A stretch of 64,000 nucleotides of DNA. Origin: Syngnathus acus. Taxonomy: Eukaryota; Chordata; Actinopteri; Syngnathiformes; Syngnathidae. The number at the start of each line of letters is the position of its first letter. The first letter of the stretch is position 1. The stretch spans positions 8,352,631 through 8,416,630 of the forward strand of contig NC_051108.1 in NCBI RefSeq assembly GCF_901709675.1. Direction: 5' to 3'. Positions 51,865-63,607 of this stretch are shown one piece after another. The notes below the pieces were generated by a model. The model saw only the letters and a program-made list of their open reading frames with translations. It had not been told where the DNA came from and did not search any database. The position numbers were made by a program, and so were the translations under genes.

Positions 51865-54800
51865 ACATAATTGTTGAAGTGTGTCTATGATGATATTGTG
51901 TGGAAAGCAGGCTGGGCTGTCAGATGGGACAGCGACGCAGCGAGAGAAGTGAGTGATTAGTTGTGGTGCTGCTGTTCATGGGGTGGAAGTGATGATTTGT
52001 GGTTCATGAAGAACAATAAGTTGATTTGTATAAAATTGTTGATTTATATTTGGCATGTGAGTTGGAGTCAGAAAGATGGCTTAAAAAGAATTTGATAAAG
52101 AATGTATATATAATTAGCATGAAGGTTATATCCCATTGTGTGGTGGGGTTATACTATAACCATTTTGTTTTCAAAAGGGTGCGGCTCTAAAGTTTGGGCC
52201 AAACGGTCAGGTGGGCACAAATGCATATTCTGGACAGAGGTGGGGGGTTGCATTGTGCGACGTGGTGGTGGCGAGGCTCTCCACACTTCGGTTGCCCCCC
52301 CCCTTGTCATGTCTATGTTGTGGGCCCCGTGTGTTATCTATGTTTGTCTTTGTGTATCAGTTTGTTATAAATGATGGAATTGGGCTAAAATGTTGCACGA
52401 AGATGGTGTGCTAGACAATGGTTTATCAGATTTGCATTGTTAAATGTAAAAATTAGAAATTATAGAATAATCTGAGGGTTGTGGGCAGAAACTGGTCCAA
52501 AAAGGAGAGTGCCCAACCCTCATAAAAAATGTGAGAGTAAGAGAGAACAGGCATTATTGAATTGGATCAAATTACATAAATTGTGATTGCGGATGTTAAA
52601 TTTAGGAGGAATTATTGATCGATTAGGACATTAGACTATGCAAGGTGGTTACATGTAAGAATAAATCAAAGATTTGAATCACTTAGAGTTAAAAACAACA
52701 AATAAAAACGACATTGCAAGGGGGCACTTTTTATTAAAAGAACACCAAGTAAAGTATTAAGCAGGGGGCATTTGTGATTGGGATTAAATTAAGGATAAAA
52801 TTAGGTCAATGATGAGAAATCAATGGTGCTCTGCACAAAAAGGCTAAAATTTTAATGAGGAAATATTTGGAGTACTTGGGTTTATTTTGTTTATTGTTAT
52901 GTTTTCTTTGTGTTCTTGGGTTAGGGTTCAGGTGTTCCTTGTTATTTTCTTATCGCCTGCATTGTAAATGTTTTCTTTATGCAGATAGGTTAACAGGCTA
53001 GGAATTTAGTGAGGAGATAATTGATCAATTGATGGGGGTTAATAATTGTCCAAATTCTAGTCACATGTTTTGAGGGACCACAGCAACAACATTATATTTG
53101 GAGGCCATTATTTAGTACGTGATGACAGTGTCTAGATAAATAGACTGTTTTATCAAAAATGTGAGAGTGAAGGAGGAGGTTTGAGTTGTAAGCTGGCATT
53201 TGGGTGCCACTTTTAAGAGTCTGTGCAGGAGCAGAGATTGTTTTTGTTTGTTTTTAAAGATATATTTAACAGTTTATCTCGGTGCAGTAAGGATATAGCA
53301 ATTCAGAAAGACTTAAAATTAAAAGCAAAATTACATTTTAATTCTGACATATGCCAGCTAACATGAGGATGGCAAATAAATAAATGAATAAATACTAGCT
53401 CAAATGTGGCATGTGTTTTAAATTGGGCGATAAGATGTTCACTTTCAAGCACTATCATTTAGCGCTGCTGACAACAATAACATATGAGATGGTAAATCAA
53501 GGAGGAGTGTCATATTTGGAACACAGGCGCTGTATGACCTATAGATTGAACAATAACATTCACCGCATATACAACCATGTTGGTAGATTGTTAAATTACA
53601 TTACAGTTTAATACAAAGGATTTCGGAACTTTATTTGATGATAAACACTGGAACGAGGATTTTAGCTGTGTTAATGGGTCGGGTGGATGGATTACTCAGA
53701 AAAAAAAAAAAAAAAAAGGAAAAAAAAAAAAAGGAAAAAAAAAAAAAGCATTTGATAAGGGCGGCTTGATAGTAAGATGATGAGTGTGCGCAACTGGTAG
53801 GAGACAAAATGTTAAGAGGAAGATTTGGGGTGTAAGGAACAAATACTACACAGGAAGACTGATAACACGAAGATAGTTTTGTGAAATTTGTGTCCCAATG
53901 TGTTCTGCCCTAGCGTGTGGCACAAGTCCTGAACTGAGTCCTCTTACTCCACTGGCTGTCTCAAAATCAACAGAGGACTGTCCCTGGTCATGAGACACCT
54001 TTGACCTTTGGGAGAACAACGGGAACTATTATCATGCTTGAAGGGGGCAAGCACAGCTTTTCACAGGACAAGAACCATACAGTTGGTGGAACACACAGTT
54101 GCAGATCAAAAAGAAAATGGACTGAAAGAACAAAGACAAGATGGACGCATTTGAGAATGGCGGACAATCCAGCCCTGAGTCATCATCATGAGAATCTAAG
54201 AGGAGAGGCTGCTAAAGACTTGCACGAGGCACATGAAGTCAAACTGGACACATTGCTAAAGACTGCTGAAGCATTACAAAGTTGGTGGAGTAAGGGACAA
54301 AAGGGATGGAAGTGTGTTTGGGTGCTGGGGCGGACATAACTGAGGAGTTTTGATAAAAGAGGGAATAATAAGGCTGCTTATTGACATTGAAACGGGGATA
54401 AAAACAAAATACATCGATATGGACAGTGAAGAGGCACTAATAATAACAAATCATACGACAGCGTGATCAGAAACTTTGCAAAGTGGACATTGATCGATAG
54501 AAATTAAATCATTTGAATCATCCATTTTTATATGTAACATAGCATTTCGAAGACATGATGAATCTAATCGAAATAATGAAATTTTATAATTGGACCGGTG
54601 AAAATTTGGATTCGGGCAAAAGAAGGCTGAATTGCTAAACTTAATTGACCTTTATGGAAACGACAGAATTTAATTACACATCAATTGCGACTGATTTATA
54701 GGATGCATATTTGAGTATGAAGGGGTGAGGGGCCATAAGAAAGTTGGAATTCTGGATAGTCAGCAAAATAGTAATACGGGCACTACTTAATTAAAAAAGA

Positions 54801-54974
54801 ATACAGTAGGGTTTTTAAATAACAATTACAGTGACATGACCCTTGCGACAATTGATTTAAATGGCAATTTATGATAGGTACTTGGGGTTAGGATTAACAA
54901 TCCATCCATCCATCCATTACTGGTGCGGCTTGTCTGTACGAGGGTCACGGAGGATTAACAATAATAACTAGAAT
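51865..54974 (+). other. Non-coding body of the LTR element
   Basis: Purine-rich, AT-rich sequence without a retroviral-type ORF. The longest open frame (54001-54339, 112 codons, containing HEAHEVKLDTLLKTAEALQSWW) has no recognisable domain. An A-rich run with GG interruptions lies at 53700-53747. A CCATCCAT scrap at 54900-54950 resembles the SINE tail. Confidence 0.5.
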
Positions 54975-55760
54975 TTGTCATTTCTGTAGAAATTGCGTGT
55001 AAAGGCGTAGAGGCTGAATAAAAATTCGGGGAATGCTACAAGATTGTGTTTAAATTTGGAACGTGTTGAAGTGGTCAGAAAATGGATGAAAATATAGAAA
55101 GTATTCTGTAAAATTGGGCGTGAATTTTAAAGTTGAGAATTTGACATTTTTCAAAAGTGGGAAGTTTTGGAATAGGTAGGCATAAGATGAACAGTTAAAA
55201 AATTGAAATGGGTTGAGTCAATGAAAAAAAAATTAATTAGAAATTACAAGGGAAAAAAGGAAATTTTGCAAAATCTTACCGCAATGTTGAAAGTGAAAAT
55301 GTGAAATTTTAATCTAGAAAGTGAAAGAAGGTGAATTGGAAAGTGAAAGAAGGCGAATTGGAGCAATTATGAGGAAGAAAATGAGAAATGTTGAATGTGC
55401 CATGAAAATTGAATGGTGAAATATTGGCTAGGAATTTGTAAACATCTCGAAAACCGTACATTTTAGAATATTTGGCATGAATATTTAAAAGTGTTAAAAG
55501 TGGAATGAAGTGAATCAGATGAATTTGCAGAAGTAGTTAAGCTAAAAAAATAAATAAATAAATAAAAAAAGAATAAAAAAAAAAGAATAAATAAATAAAT
55601 AAATAAAGAGGCAGAAGAATGCAGAAGAAGTTGAATAATAATAAAGTCAAGGCAAGTCAAGTTTATTTACGTATATAGCCCATAAGCAAGTCTCAAAGGG
55701 CTTCAAATGTACAAAAATTGACAATTTAAAGTACAGGAACAATAAGTGTGAAGGCCACAA
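54975..55760 (+). mobile_element. Copy of the GTGTGAAGGC-type repeat in the body
   Basis: Matches the repeat at 31992-34184: AAATTGCGTGTAAAGGC, AGGCTGAATAAA, GTAGGCATAAGATGAACAGTT and the end AATAAGTGTGAAGGCC. It contains 55361-55392, the template of the 32-bp piece at 51500. Confidence 0.6.
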
Positions 55761-57354
55761 TGATGATCATGACAGTAAAAATATTTCTAATTGGTTTTGA
55801 TAGGTACAAAGGGGGAACATGGAAGAAGGTTTCAAAATTTGTGATTTAGCGTGACTCCATTATCAGGAGTAAGCATTTCTTTTTGATTCTAAGAATTGGC
55901 ATCAACAAAAATGAGAACGATAATCTTCAAGGTGATAGTGTAAGTGGCAGGAAGAAGCTGTGTATATTGTTTTTTAAACATTATTTTTAGTATCATTATT
56001 TTTTAGGAGGGTCAGTAATGCTTGTGAGGAGATGAATGAAGGAACTAGGTAACAGTAAAAGGGAGTGCTCTATAATTTTTTGGTTCTTTGCCAGAGGTAG
56101 ATATTTGGAGGGATGAATTTAAACTGAAAGCAAAATGGAACTGTTTAGTGGAAGAAATATGGGAAGGTGGAAATATTGAAGTTACAGCTCTACACAAAGT
56201 GTCAAATAGTCTAAGTGTGAGATGTGAGCAAACTAAATGGGGAGTTAAATCATGTTCCAGCATGCTGCATATTGGCAAACGATGAGAGGACAGGAGACCA
56301 GACAATTGGATATTAATTTTGAATTTAAAATAAAAAAAGGGAAATTTTAATTGAGGAGAAAATTTTGCGTAGGGATGGTTCCTTTTACAATTTAATATTG
56401 TACGTTTTTATGTGTGTGTTGTGGGATGACAGTTTGTCTGTAATGGTGTATGAATGTCAAGTCTGTGCTTGTGGTGTTGGTGTATTGTGAATGGTTAACA
56501 TGATTCAAAGTTGGGGTGATGTGATCACAGCAGAGGATAACATTCCTCTCACCTGAAAAATATAATAATACTACAGATTTGAAAAAGCAAGATTGATCGG
56601 GGCTAATTTTGGAATAAATATGGGTTTGGGGTTACTCTGGGGCACCATTGACAACAAAAGACTTCAATGGAGAAGGCCCAATTCAAGATTATGACCAGAC
56701 GTGACTATACCAGCATTGACAATCAAGACTCTGAGTCAAGACAGTGTATGACAACAACTCTGGACTTACCTGACAGTGTGACGAAATGTACGTGACGGAA
56801 TTTGTGATGACTTGCTTTGTTTTGATGGTTTACCTAATTGTATTGCAGCCTCTAACAGCAACCCAGGGAGCAGATTGTGCTTTATTTGTTAAACTCGTGT
56901 TTACTTTGCAGGTTGTCAACTGCAGTCTTGGAGAATTTTGTGTCATGTCTGTGAACATGCATTAACAACTAACCCCTTACTTTTCATAATGAGTTTGTAA
57001 ATGTGATCGTTTTCAGGACAGGCTCGGCAGGCTCCAGTTTTCAATTTCATACGTTTGACATGCGCCCGTGTGTGGATTATTTTTTGTTTAGCATTATGAA
57101 TTTTATTTTTTGGTATTATGGATGTTTTTTGTCCGGAGAGCTGCATGCACAGCTACAGGAGGGTGATGGCTTTTGTTCATACAGCCATGTGAGATGCTGC
57201 CAGTCGAGTTTCAGGGACTGAGAATTGGTGATTCCAGGCCAGGATGGCATCTGGAGGTACACCGAAGTCCAGCTGGCGATGGGTATGTTACCATGGACAT
57301 TGTTATTTTTACTTTTAACCATAGTGGCACATTTTTTAGAATGTGTCAAAAGGG

Positions 57355-57388
57355 GGAGAAAAAAAAAAATAAATAAATAAAGGGGGGA
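57355..57388 (+). promoter_or_regulatory. Internal purine tract resembling a PPT
   Basis: A-rich run followed by AAATAAAGGGGGGAAT and then TGTGAGATT. Similar in form to a retroviral polypurine tract followed by a U3 start. Mirrored at 50170-50230. Function unproven. Confidence 0.3.
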
Positions 57389-57962
57389 ATTGTGAGATTT
57401 TAAGTGTTTTCAGAATTGATGGTTTTTATGTCTTCAACATGCGAGACGGAGGAGAAGAAGCAGCTTGGCAGAAATGAAGTGAATGGGAGACAACATCGTG
57501 AAATGGAGCCAAAGCCTGGTAACAAGTGTGGAGAGTTTAAAATAGCTTATAATAAATTGTAGACCTTTCAAAACAGGATCAAATAGGTGGAAGAGTATTA
57601 AATGTAAAAAATTGGAACAATAACATACAGACTCCAAACGAATTTGGAACAGGTGGATAACTTATGAACGTTAAAGTTTGAATAACACATTATTCACGTG
57701 ATTCATTTGCAGGATAAACAATGGAAGGGATTGATAAATTGAACACATTCAAGATGACTGCAGGAGTATTATGGCGAAAACAAATAGATTCAACAAAAGT
57801 TTTTCCCTATAAAATGGTGGCGTTTGGGTTTGAAGTACATAGTCGCTTCAAAGGAGGAAAAGCATGATTTAAGATACGTGATTGATCAATGATTAAATGT
57901 TAGTAAAACAACAGATTGAATAAATTACGATGACTATACTTTGAAAAAGCTATCCCTTATAC

Positions 57963-58288
57963 CAGGGGTGTCAAATTTTTTCCCTGGCCGCATTGTAGTC
58001 ATAGCTTCTTTTGGAGGGCTGTTATGACTGTCACCCCAAATAAATGTATGAGCACCTCATATTATATACAGTAAAAGCTACAAAATAAACTGACAAGTAA
58101 CTCGTTTTCAAATCAGACAAGTAAAAAAAACTGGTCTAATATTTAAAAATGAAATATTATTAAAAGTGAAGACAATTTGCAATTCGAGTAATGACACATG
58201 AATATGAGGCACAATTTGTCTTCGCGGGCCACATAAAATGATGTGCCTGGCTGCATCTGGCCCCCGGGCCTTGAGTTTGACACCTGTG
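57963..58288 (-). mobile_element. hAT MITE (GTGTCAAACTC family), right arm copy
   Basis: Mirror of 49290-49615 with flanks CCTTATAC (57955-57962 and 58289-58296). Confidence 0.85.
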
Positions 58289-58392
58289 CCTTATACAAAG
58301 GTAAAGAAGATATGGACATTCACATATTCCAATAGAGTTTAAACTGCTTGCAATACTATTACAAATTAATTAACACTTGTGAGTGAGTGCGG

Positions 58393-58438
<46 letters not shown>

Positions 58439-58503
58439 CTGATTGATTGACTGAATGACCGGGTGACAGAATGGGCGATCGTTTGATGTCTGTCTGTCTA
58501 TGT

Positions 58504-59794
58504 CAGGGGTGGGCAAACTACGGCCCGCGGGCCACATCCGGCCCACGGGACCGTTTAATCCGGCCCGCCAAACCTGAATTAATTGTATTATTAAACTTTT
58601 TTTTTTTTGTCATTTTGCCTGCAATGACTGCGTTTCCCCAGTAGATGGGGAACCGCTCGCCTGCGCATTTACTACCGGAAGCCGTGTCAGAAAGCTCGGT
58701 GCACACTCACAAGTGCCTGTACGTACGTACTCAGTAGTACGGACATGGCGCACTCGCGCTCTATTTGTATCAGTCCCGAATTTAGAGCGTGGGCTGTGAC
58801 GACAGCATTCTTGTAATTCGCTCGCTGAGCTTTCAGATACAGTTTTACGCTAAAGCCACCCACAAACCTTCCCCTGGAATCCTTCCATTAAAATGAGTGG
58901 CCCGAAGAAAAGAAGTGAGTGCCGAATGTTAAAGGAGTGGCCAATTTGGCTCGACGTACGCGACGTGACGTTCAGCCTCATCAACCCGTCACAGATCGAG
59001 GTAAACGGATCTCTCCTAAGAATTGCCACAACAAATTTTACTCCAGACTATGATGCACTAGCAAAAAAGGGAGACCAACAACACTGTTCCCACTGAAAAT
59101 GAAGGGGAGGCTCTCAAGTTTGTTGTAAAAAAATGCATTTTGAATATGATTTGTACACATAGCAGGGATTGAAACTAGCGACCATTCTCATTTTCAAACA
59201 ATGCAGGATGCTCAAGGACATTGATGCACCACCTGTTTGCGACTAATCTTAACCTGTAAAGTTCTTACGGCTTACTTTAAGGAAGTGTTTCCCGTTTCCT
59301 CACCTCTGTTACCAGGTGTTTGTGAGTTAAAACTCTGCTCTGATGTTCAGATACCCCTTACCGTGTTGCCGTTTTGATTACTTTATTTGGATGTATGCTT
59401 TCACCGATTCTTCAAGATGATATATTTGGTCAGAATGTTTGCTGTTTGATGTGATCTCATAAGATAAACATTTTTCATTAATCTGACCTGCAGGCACTGA
59501 AGTGATGGAGACTGTTATTCATAATAATAGTGTCGTATTTTATGAGAATCACTGATAGCAGTTTTTTAATGATTTTTTTTTTTAATGCTGTTAAATGCAT
59601 TTGTTTTCAAAAAACTTGTTTGGAATATCCATGCTTTACTACCTACTAAAGGCCAAAATCTTTTATGCAATGACCTTTACAGGTCGCTTATATTACTTCA
59701 CACAAACACTACGTCCATCTGCTCCTGGTTCGGCCCTCCGGTCCAAATTTAGAACCCAGTTCGGCCCGCGAGTCAAAAAGTTTGCCCACCCCTG
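58504..59794 (+). mobile_element. Non-autonomous hAT element, recombinant copy
   Basis: Same family as 8259-9550, with the fusion ORF at 58893-59096. Its left flank is GTCTATGT (the inverse of the TSD of 47733-49022) but its right flank is TGCTAGCC (59795-59802), the inverse of GGCTAGCA beside the 51608 fragment. Unequal flanks mean it is not a simple insertion. Confidence 0.92.
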
Positions 59795-59802
59795 TGCTAG
59801 CC

Positions 59803-60148
59803 ATTGGCATCCCACAAGTTCCACGGTGTGAGTTTCCTTCGCTGATCAGACGAAGTCCTCACCACCTTTCTCCTTTTCTTTTCCACAAAACGTCACTTTT
59901 TCACCAGTTCCCATACAAGCATAAATGTAGTATATACATACAACCACAATTCCTGAACACAGAGCTAAACTTATTAATTTTTAATTTTAATTTTAATTTT
60001 ACTCCGCTTTCACTCCACAACATTGCTGAACTGGGAGATTTTTATAAAAAGTTCCCCCTTACCTTTTGTGTTGATCGGACTGCAATATTGTTGAGCAAGA
60101 GCGGAGATGGAAGAATCCTTCCTGGAGCATGCACTTTCCCTTCTGAAG
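59803..60148 (-). promoter_or_regulatory. 5' leader with splice donor
   Basis: Leader between the primer-binding site and the hAT copy. A consensus donor AAAAGGTAAGGG lies at about 60058-60068 on the minus strand. The only ORFs are on the opposite strand. Confidence 0.5.
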
Positions 60149-60170
60149 AAATCACGTCGGATGGTCACCA
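60149..60170 (-). promoter_or_regulatory. Primer-binding site, tRNA-Trp type
   Basis: Two bases after the LTR end, the minus strand reads TGGTGACC, then AT, then CCGACGTGATTT. This complements the 3' end of vertebrate tRNA-Trp except for the extra AT. Confidence 0.75.
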
Positions 60171-60172
60171 TT

Positions 60173-61341
60173 TGTTGGATTTTGGTCCACAATTTAGGGA
60201 GCGCTATCTGCGCCTCACGGCAAAAGCCATTGCCAATCACCTGTTATCCAATTCACTCACTGCGTGCTCGTTTAATTTCTTCAGATTTAGGAAAATGCAA
60301 AGACACTGAAGCAGAAATTAGACTTACACAGGTTGGTTGAGTTCAATCATAATTCTTGTTAAGAAAGCTCTGTTTTCAGGAAAGTACAATACAGCGCTGG
60401 GCCCTTCAAGAGCAGAAAGTCTCCATTCAGAAAAGGCAACGTTCAAGGTTCTTTGGTCAGCTTATATTCAGTTGGTGTGGGGCGAGTTTGATGGGTGATG
60501 AGTCGTTGGGGTGGGGCGAGTTCGCAGTAGAGTTTGATTCCATGGGAGTGGGTGCTGGTTATGGACGATTCGGTGTGTGTGTGGGGGCTGTTGTCTTCCA
60601 TCCCGTCTTTCGGCCTTGGTGATCATCTTTGGCTGGGTCCTTGGCTGTCTCCCTCTGGCACCAGCTGGTTTTTATCTCCAAGTGACCTTCCTGTAAACAT
60701 TCTCCTCCATCCTTGCACATATACTGTCGGACCTCATTCTTTCAATTTTGTCATTTTGTACGGAATTATGTGAGCTTTCGGCTGTCACATCATTAATCTA
60801 TTACTGTTCCCTGACTATGCAAAGTTAGTTCTTTTGATACTCCATGTCTTTGCTCACATCATTATATTCTTAGTTTAATCATGCTTCCCACCATATCTTT
60901 TATTTGTTAGGCAAAACATTTCCCTCTGTGCAGAGCGTTCAGTAGTAATCAAAAAGCTGGCGTCCCGCATCTAGGCGACATATGACGTTTAGTCAAAACA
61001 CAAGATATAATCAAGTAGTGAACGGTCAAGACGACTCTGGCCGTGTCCATGATTTAGAGAAAAGACATCAGGCATGCATTACACAGTTCCTTAAGGGTCA
61101 TTAAGCTATTTAAGCAACATATCAAAAGACATTTATTTTGCAGTGCACAGAAATACATATTGAATCGTGAAGTTGTAGCAACCTCTGTTATTATCTTATA
61201 TAAAAGAATGTCTAGTTATGTCTGCTTTATTGGTTGACTCCATGAATATACTTGTCTGCTTATATACTTTATCCAAAGAGATGTGAGCGTATCTGTTATT
61301 GTGGCTAGGCGGGTTTTGTGTCTTTTGACCCTATTCCTTCA
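60173..61341 (-). repeat. 5' LTR of the 15-kb element
   Basis: Nearly identical to 46199-47365, with a 2-bp difference in a TG run and single-base changes. Its upstream neighbour on the minus strand is BEL pol. Confidence 0.88.
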
Positions 61342-63582
61342 CTGCTCTCAAAGTCCATGCTATTGTCCCACCCAGCCGCCTTAGACTGCTGAAGCGCCTT
61401 TCGGCCACTAGCTTTTGGACTGCTTCTGCCGGTGGTCCTCTGGACTTTGAGTCTGTCTCCTGTGCTTTCTGTTGACTTCGGGTGAGTACCGCAGAAAATG
61501 TCTTCTTTTGTATTTTTGAGATAGCATCTCCTGCTTGTGCAGCAACATCTTTAGCTGATTTTGTCATCCATTCGCTCTCAGGAAGCTGAAGGAACTGTGG
61601 CCCCGACTGCCACTCGGATTCCTCAGTAAGGTCATCAGGATTGGCCCCTCTGGTGATGATATCCGCAATGTTTGCCGGTCCTGGTATCCACCACCAATCT
61701 TGAATGTTGGTGCTACGCTGGATCTCGCCAACTCTGTTAGCAAAGAAAGTCTGGTAGCCATAACTTTCACGCTGCATTGCCCCCAAGATGGTCTCACTGT
61801 CGACATGATGGTACCATTTCCTCACATCGATTCGGCAGTGTTTCTGGAAATAGTTCTTTAGCCGGGCTGCAAAGACTGCTCCGCACATCTCTGCCTTCAC
61901 AGGGTCACCCTTGTGGTCCAGAGGAGTCAGCTTAGCCTTAGACTCGACTAGCCTCACGACGGCTCCATGGCTACAGCTCCAGTGCAGGTACAGCACGGCG
62001 CCATATGCGTGCTCACTGCCATCAGAAAAGGTAATGCCACATGGTTTGCCATCTGGATCTGGCGGTGTGAGGGGTCTGGTGAATCTGATTTGGCTTACTC
62101 TTTGAGGAGCTTTATGGCATCTTCTCTGAGTTCTTTGGAGAAGGCGGCATCCCATGTGTCTTCTTTGCTGTACATTATTTCTGCTTCTTGGAAAGCTCTT
62201 CGGACCAGGATGGCTCCTTTCTGCTTTGCTGGAGTCACGAGGCCAAGTGGATCATAGAGAACAGAGACTTGGCTTAACAGCTCTCTCCTGGTGAGTGGGT
62301 CTGGGGTTTGCCCTCTTACTTCCTCTCTCAGTAAGTTCTGGCCGAGGCGCATTTTTCTCCTTTTCTTGGAGAAGTTAACTGAAACCATGACATGTTCTGA
62401 GCTTGTCATCTTCAATGGTATAACCAAGGCCGAGGGCTTTGTTGTCCTCTTCAGTAAGCTGGTTTGGCAGAATCATGGTCCCTGACTTTATCTCCTCACC
62501 TCCCGGCCCTTTCCCCCCACCCAGGGTTTCACGAAGAATCCCCCTGCTTTGAGGATCTGCTCGATGTTGGAAGTTTCAGGTGGTCGAGGTCGTTGTAAGA
62601 AGTTAAAAAGTTGTCGACATATGCGTCTTCCTCCAGCACACGCTTCTCCTCTTTGAAATGGCTGAACGGAGGCAGGTTGGCGGTCTCTCGCATTGGCGAC
62701 TTGGGCTATGCAACCTGCAGGTTTGTCTCCAATGTTGCCCCTTGTTATGGCGAAATCTTCTATTTCAGATTCCTCAGTATCACACCACAGGAACCTGTGC
62801 AGGTGGACCTCTCTTTCTTCCAGCCAGACAGAGTTGTACATTCTGCGGATGTGACCAAGCGCAGCAAATACTCCAGTTCGGAACCTGATCAGGACAGCTC
62901 TGATTGGATTCAGTCTGTCCGGACCTTTGATCAGCATATCGTTTAAACTCAGACCTCTGTACTTCTGGCTGCTGTTCCATACTAGCCTCACTGGGGTGGA
63001 GACTGAATGGGGATTTGGTGCAATCAGGTGACTTATGTACTACACCGGCCCAGTCCAGTTCTGCAGAACTTCTTTGGACAGCTTCACTGCAGCTTTGCGA
63101 TTAACCATCTCAAGGACTTGTGAGCCATAGGCCCTCTTCCACTCCTGGTTGCTTTGCCAGCTGCCTTTCCGTTCTGTGGAATGTGGCTTCAACCGCTCTT
63201 TTATTGTTGGGTAGAGATGCTGGATCTCCTGTCCATGGGTACTTGGCGTGCCAGTGTGGTTCAGGGCTGTGATGGTCCCTTTCACATACGTCAAGCCATC
63301 TCTTACCATCTCCATCTCTCTTTCTTCAGCCAGTGTCATCTCTTTCCCCCCGGGTTGGCAGTTCCCGCAACGGCATCCTTCGCATCTCGGCTCACAAGCC
63401 GCTCCGATGCTTTCCCATTTCCACCACTTCAGAAAGTCTCTGCTGCTAATGTCTGTATTGGACTGGGTGCTGGGATGATTGGGAGGCTGGCAGGAGACTG
63501 GATCCTTCCAGGTGAGCTCAGTGTATTTAACTGCTGCAGTTCTCATGGATCTTGCGAAGTGTGTTTTTGATGTAAGAGCCAT
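61342..63582 (-). pseudogene. BEL/Pao pol (RT and RNase H), broken
   Basis: Minus-strand pol in several frames. 63582-63040: N-terminal part with FLKWWKWESIG and a Cys-rich CEGCRCGNC, then RKAAVKLSKE. 62991-62488: RT with RLVWNSSQKYRGLSLND, VFAALGHIRRMYNSVW and GDKPAGCIAQ; a frameshift precedes the active site, which reads YVDN instead of YVDD (about 62615). 62427-62095: SVNFSKKRRKMRLGQNLL, LSQVSVLYDPLGLVTPAKQK. 62155-61342: RNase H with FSDGSEHAYGAVLYL, VDSETILG and the WWWIPGPANIADIITRG motif. Integrase is absent; gag is deleted, pol abutting the LTR. Family recognition is firm, function is lost. Confidence 0.92.
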
Positions 63583-63607
63583 TAAGGTGACTTCTTCGAA
63601 GAGGTAC

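Larger units (their letters stand above)
56084..59794. repeat. Right arm of the 3.7-kb inverted repeat
   Basis: Inverse of 47733-51494. Small open frames here are exact mirrors of those in the left arm, including one opening with VDIWRDEFKLKAKWN, which I cannot assign. Confidence 0.93.
46199..61341 (-). mobile_element. 15.1-kb non-coding LTR retroelement with inverted interior
   Basis: Flanked by CTGC on both sides, with TG...CA LTRs (46199-47365 and 60173-61341), a tRNA-Trp-type primer-binding site next to the right LTR and a purine tract next to the left LTR; transcription is therefore right to left. The 12.8-kb interior has no ORF resembling gag, protease, RT, integrase or envelope. It must have used proteins of another element, or lost its genes. 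The interior holds hAT copies, two 3.7-kb inverted arms and a non-coding body. LTR similarity of about 99% (some nine differences in 1.17 kb by eye) points to recent insertion. Confidence 0.85.

Noticed and set aside
54001-54339. 112-codon ORF as a possible gag or accessory protein
   Set aside because: No recognisable motif, and the frame is not extended by neighbouring fragments.
47733-59794. Assembly artefact explaining the inverted arms
   Set aside because: Not excluded, but arm-specific microsatellite length, single-base differences and informative unequal TSDs favour a real structure.
46199-61341. Endogenous foamy-type or other retrovirus
   Set aside because: Size, leader and internal purine tract are suggestive, but no gag, pol or env similarity could be shown, and a tRNA-Trp site is not foamy-like.
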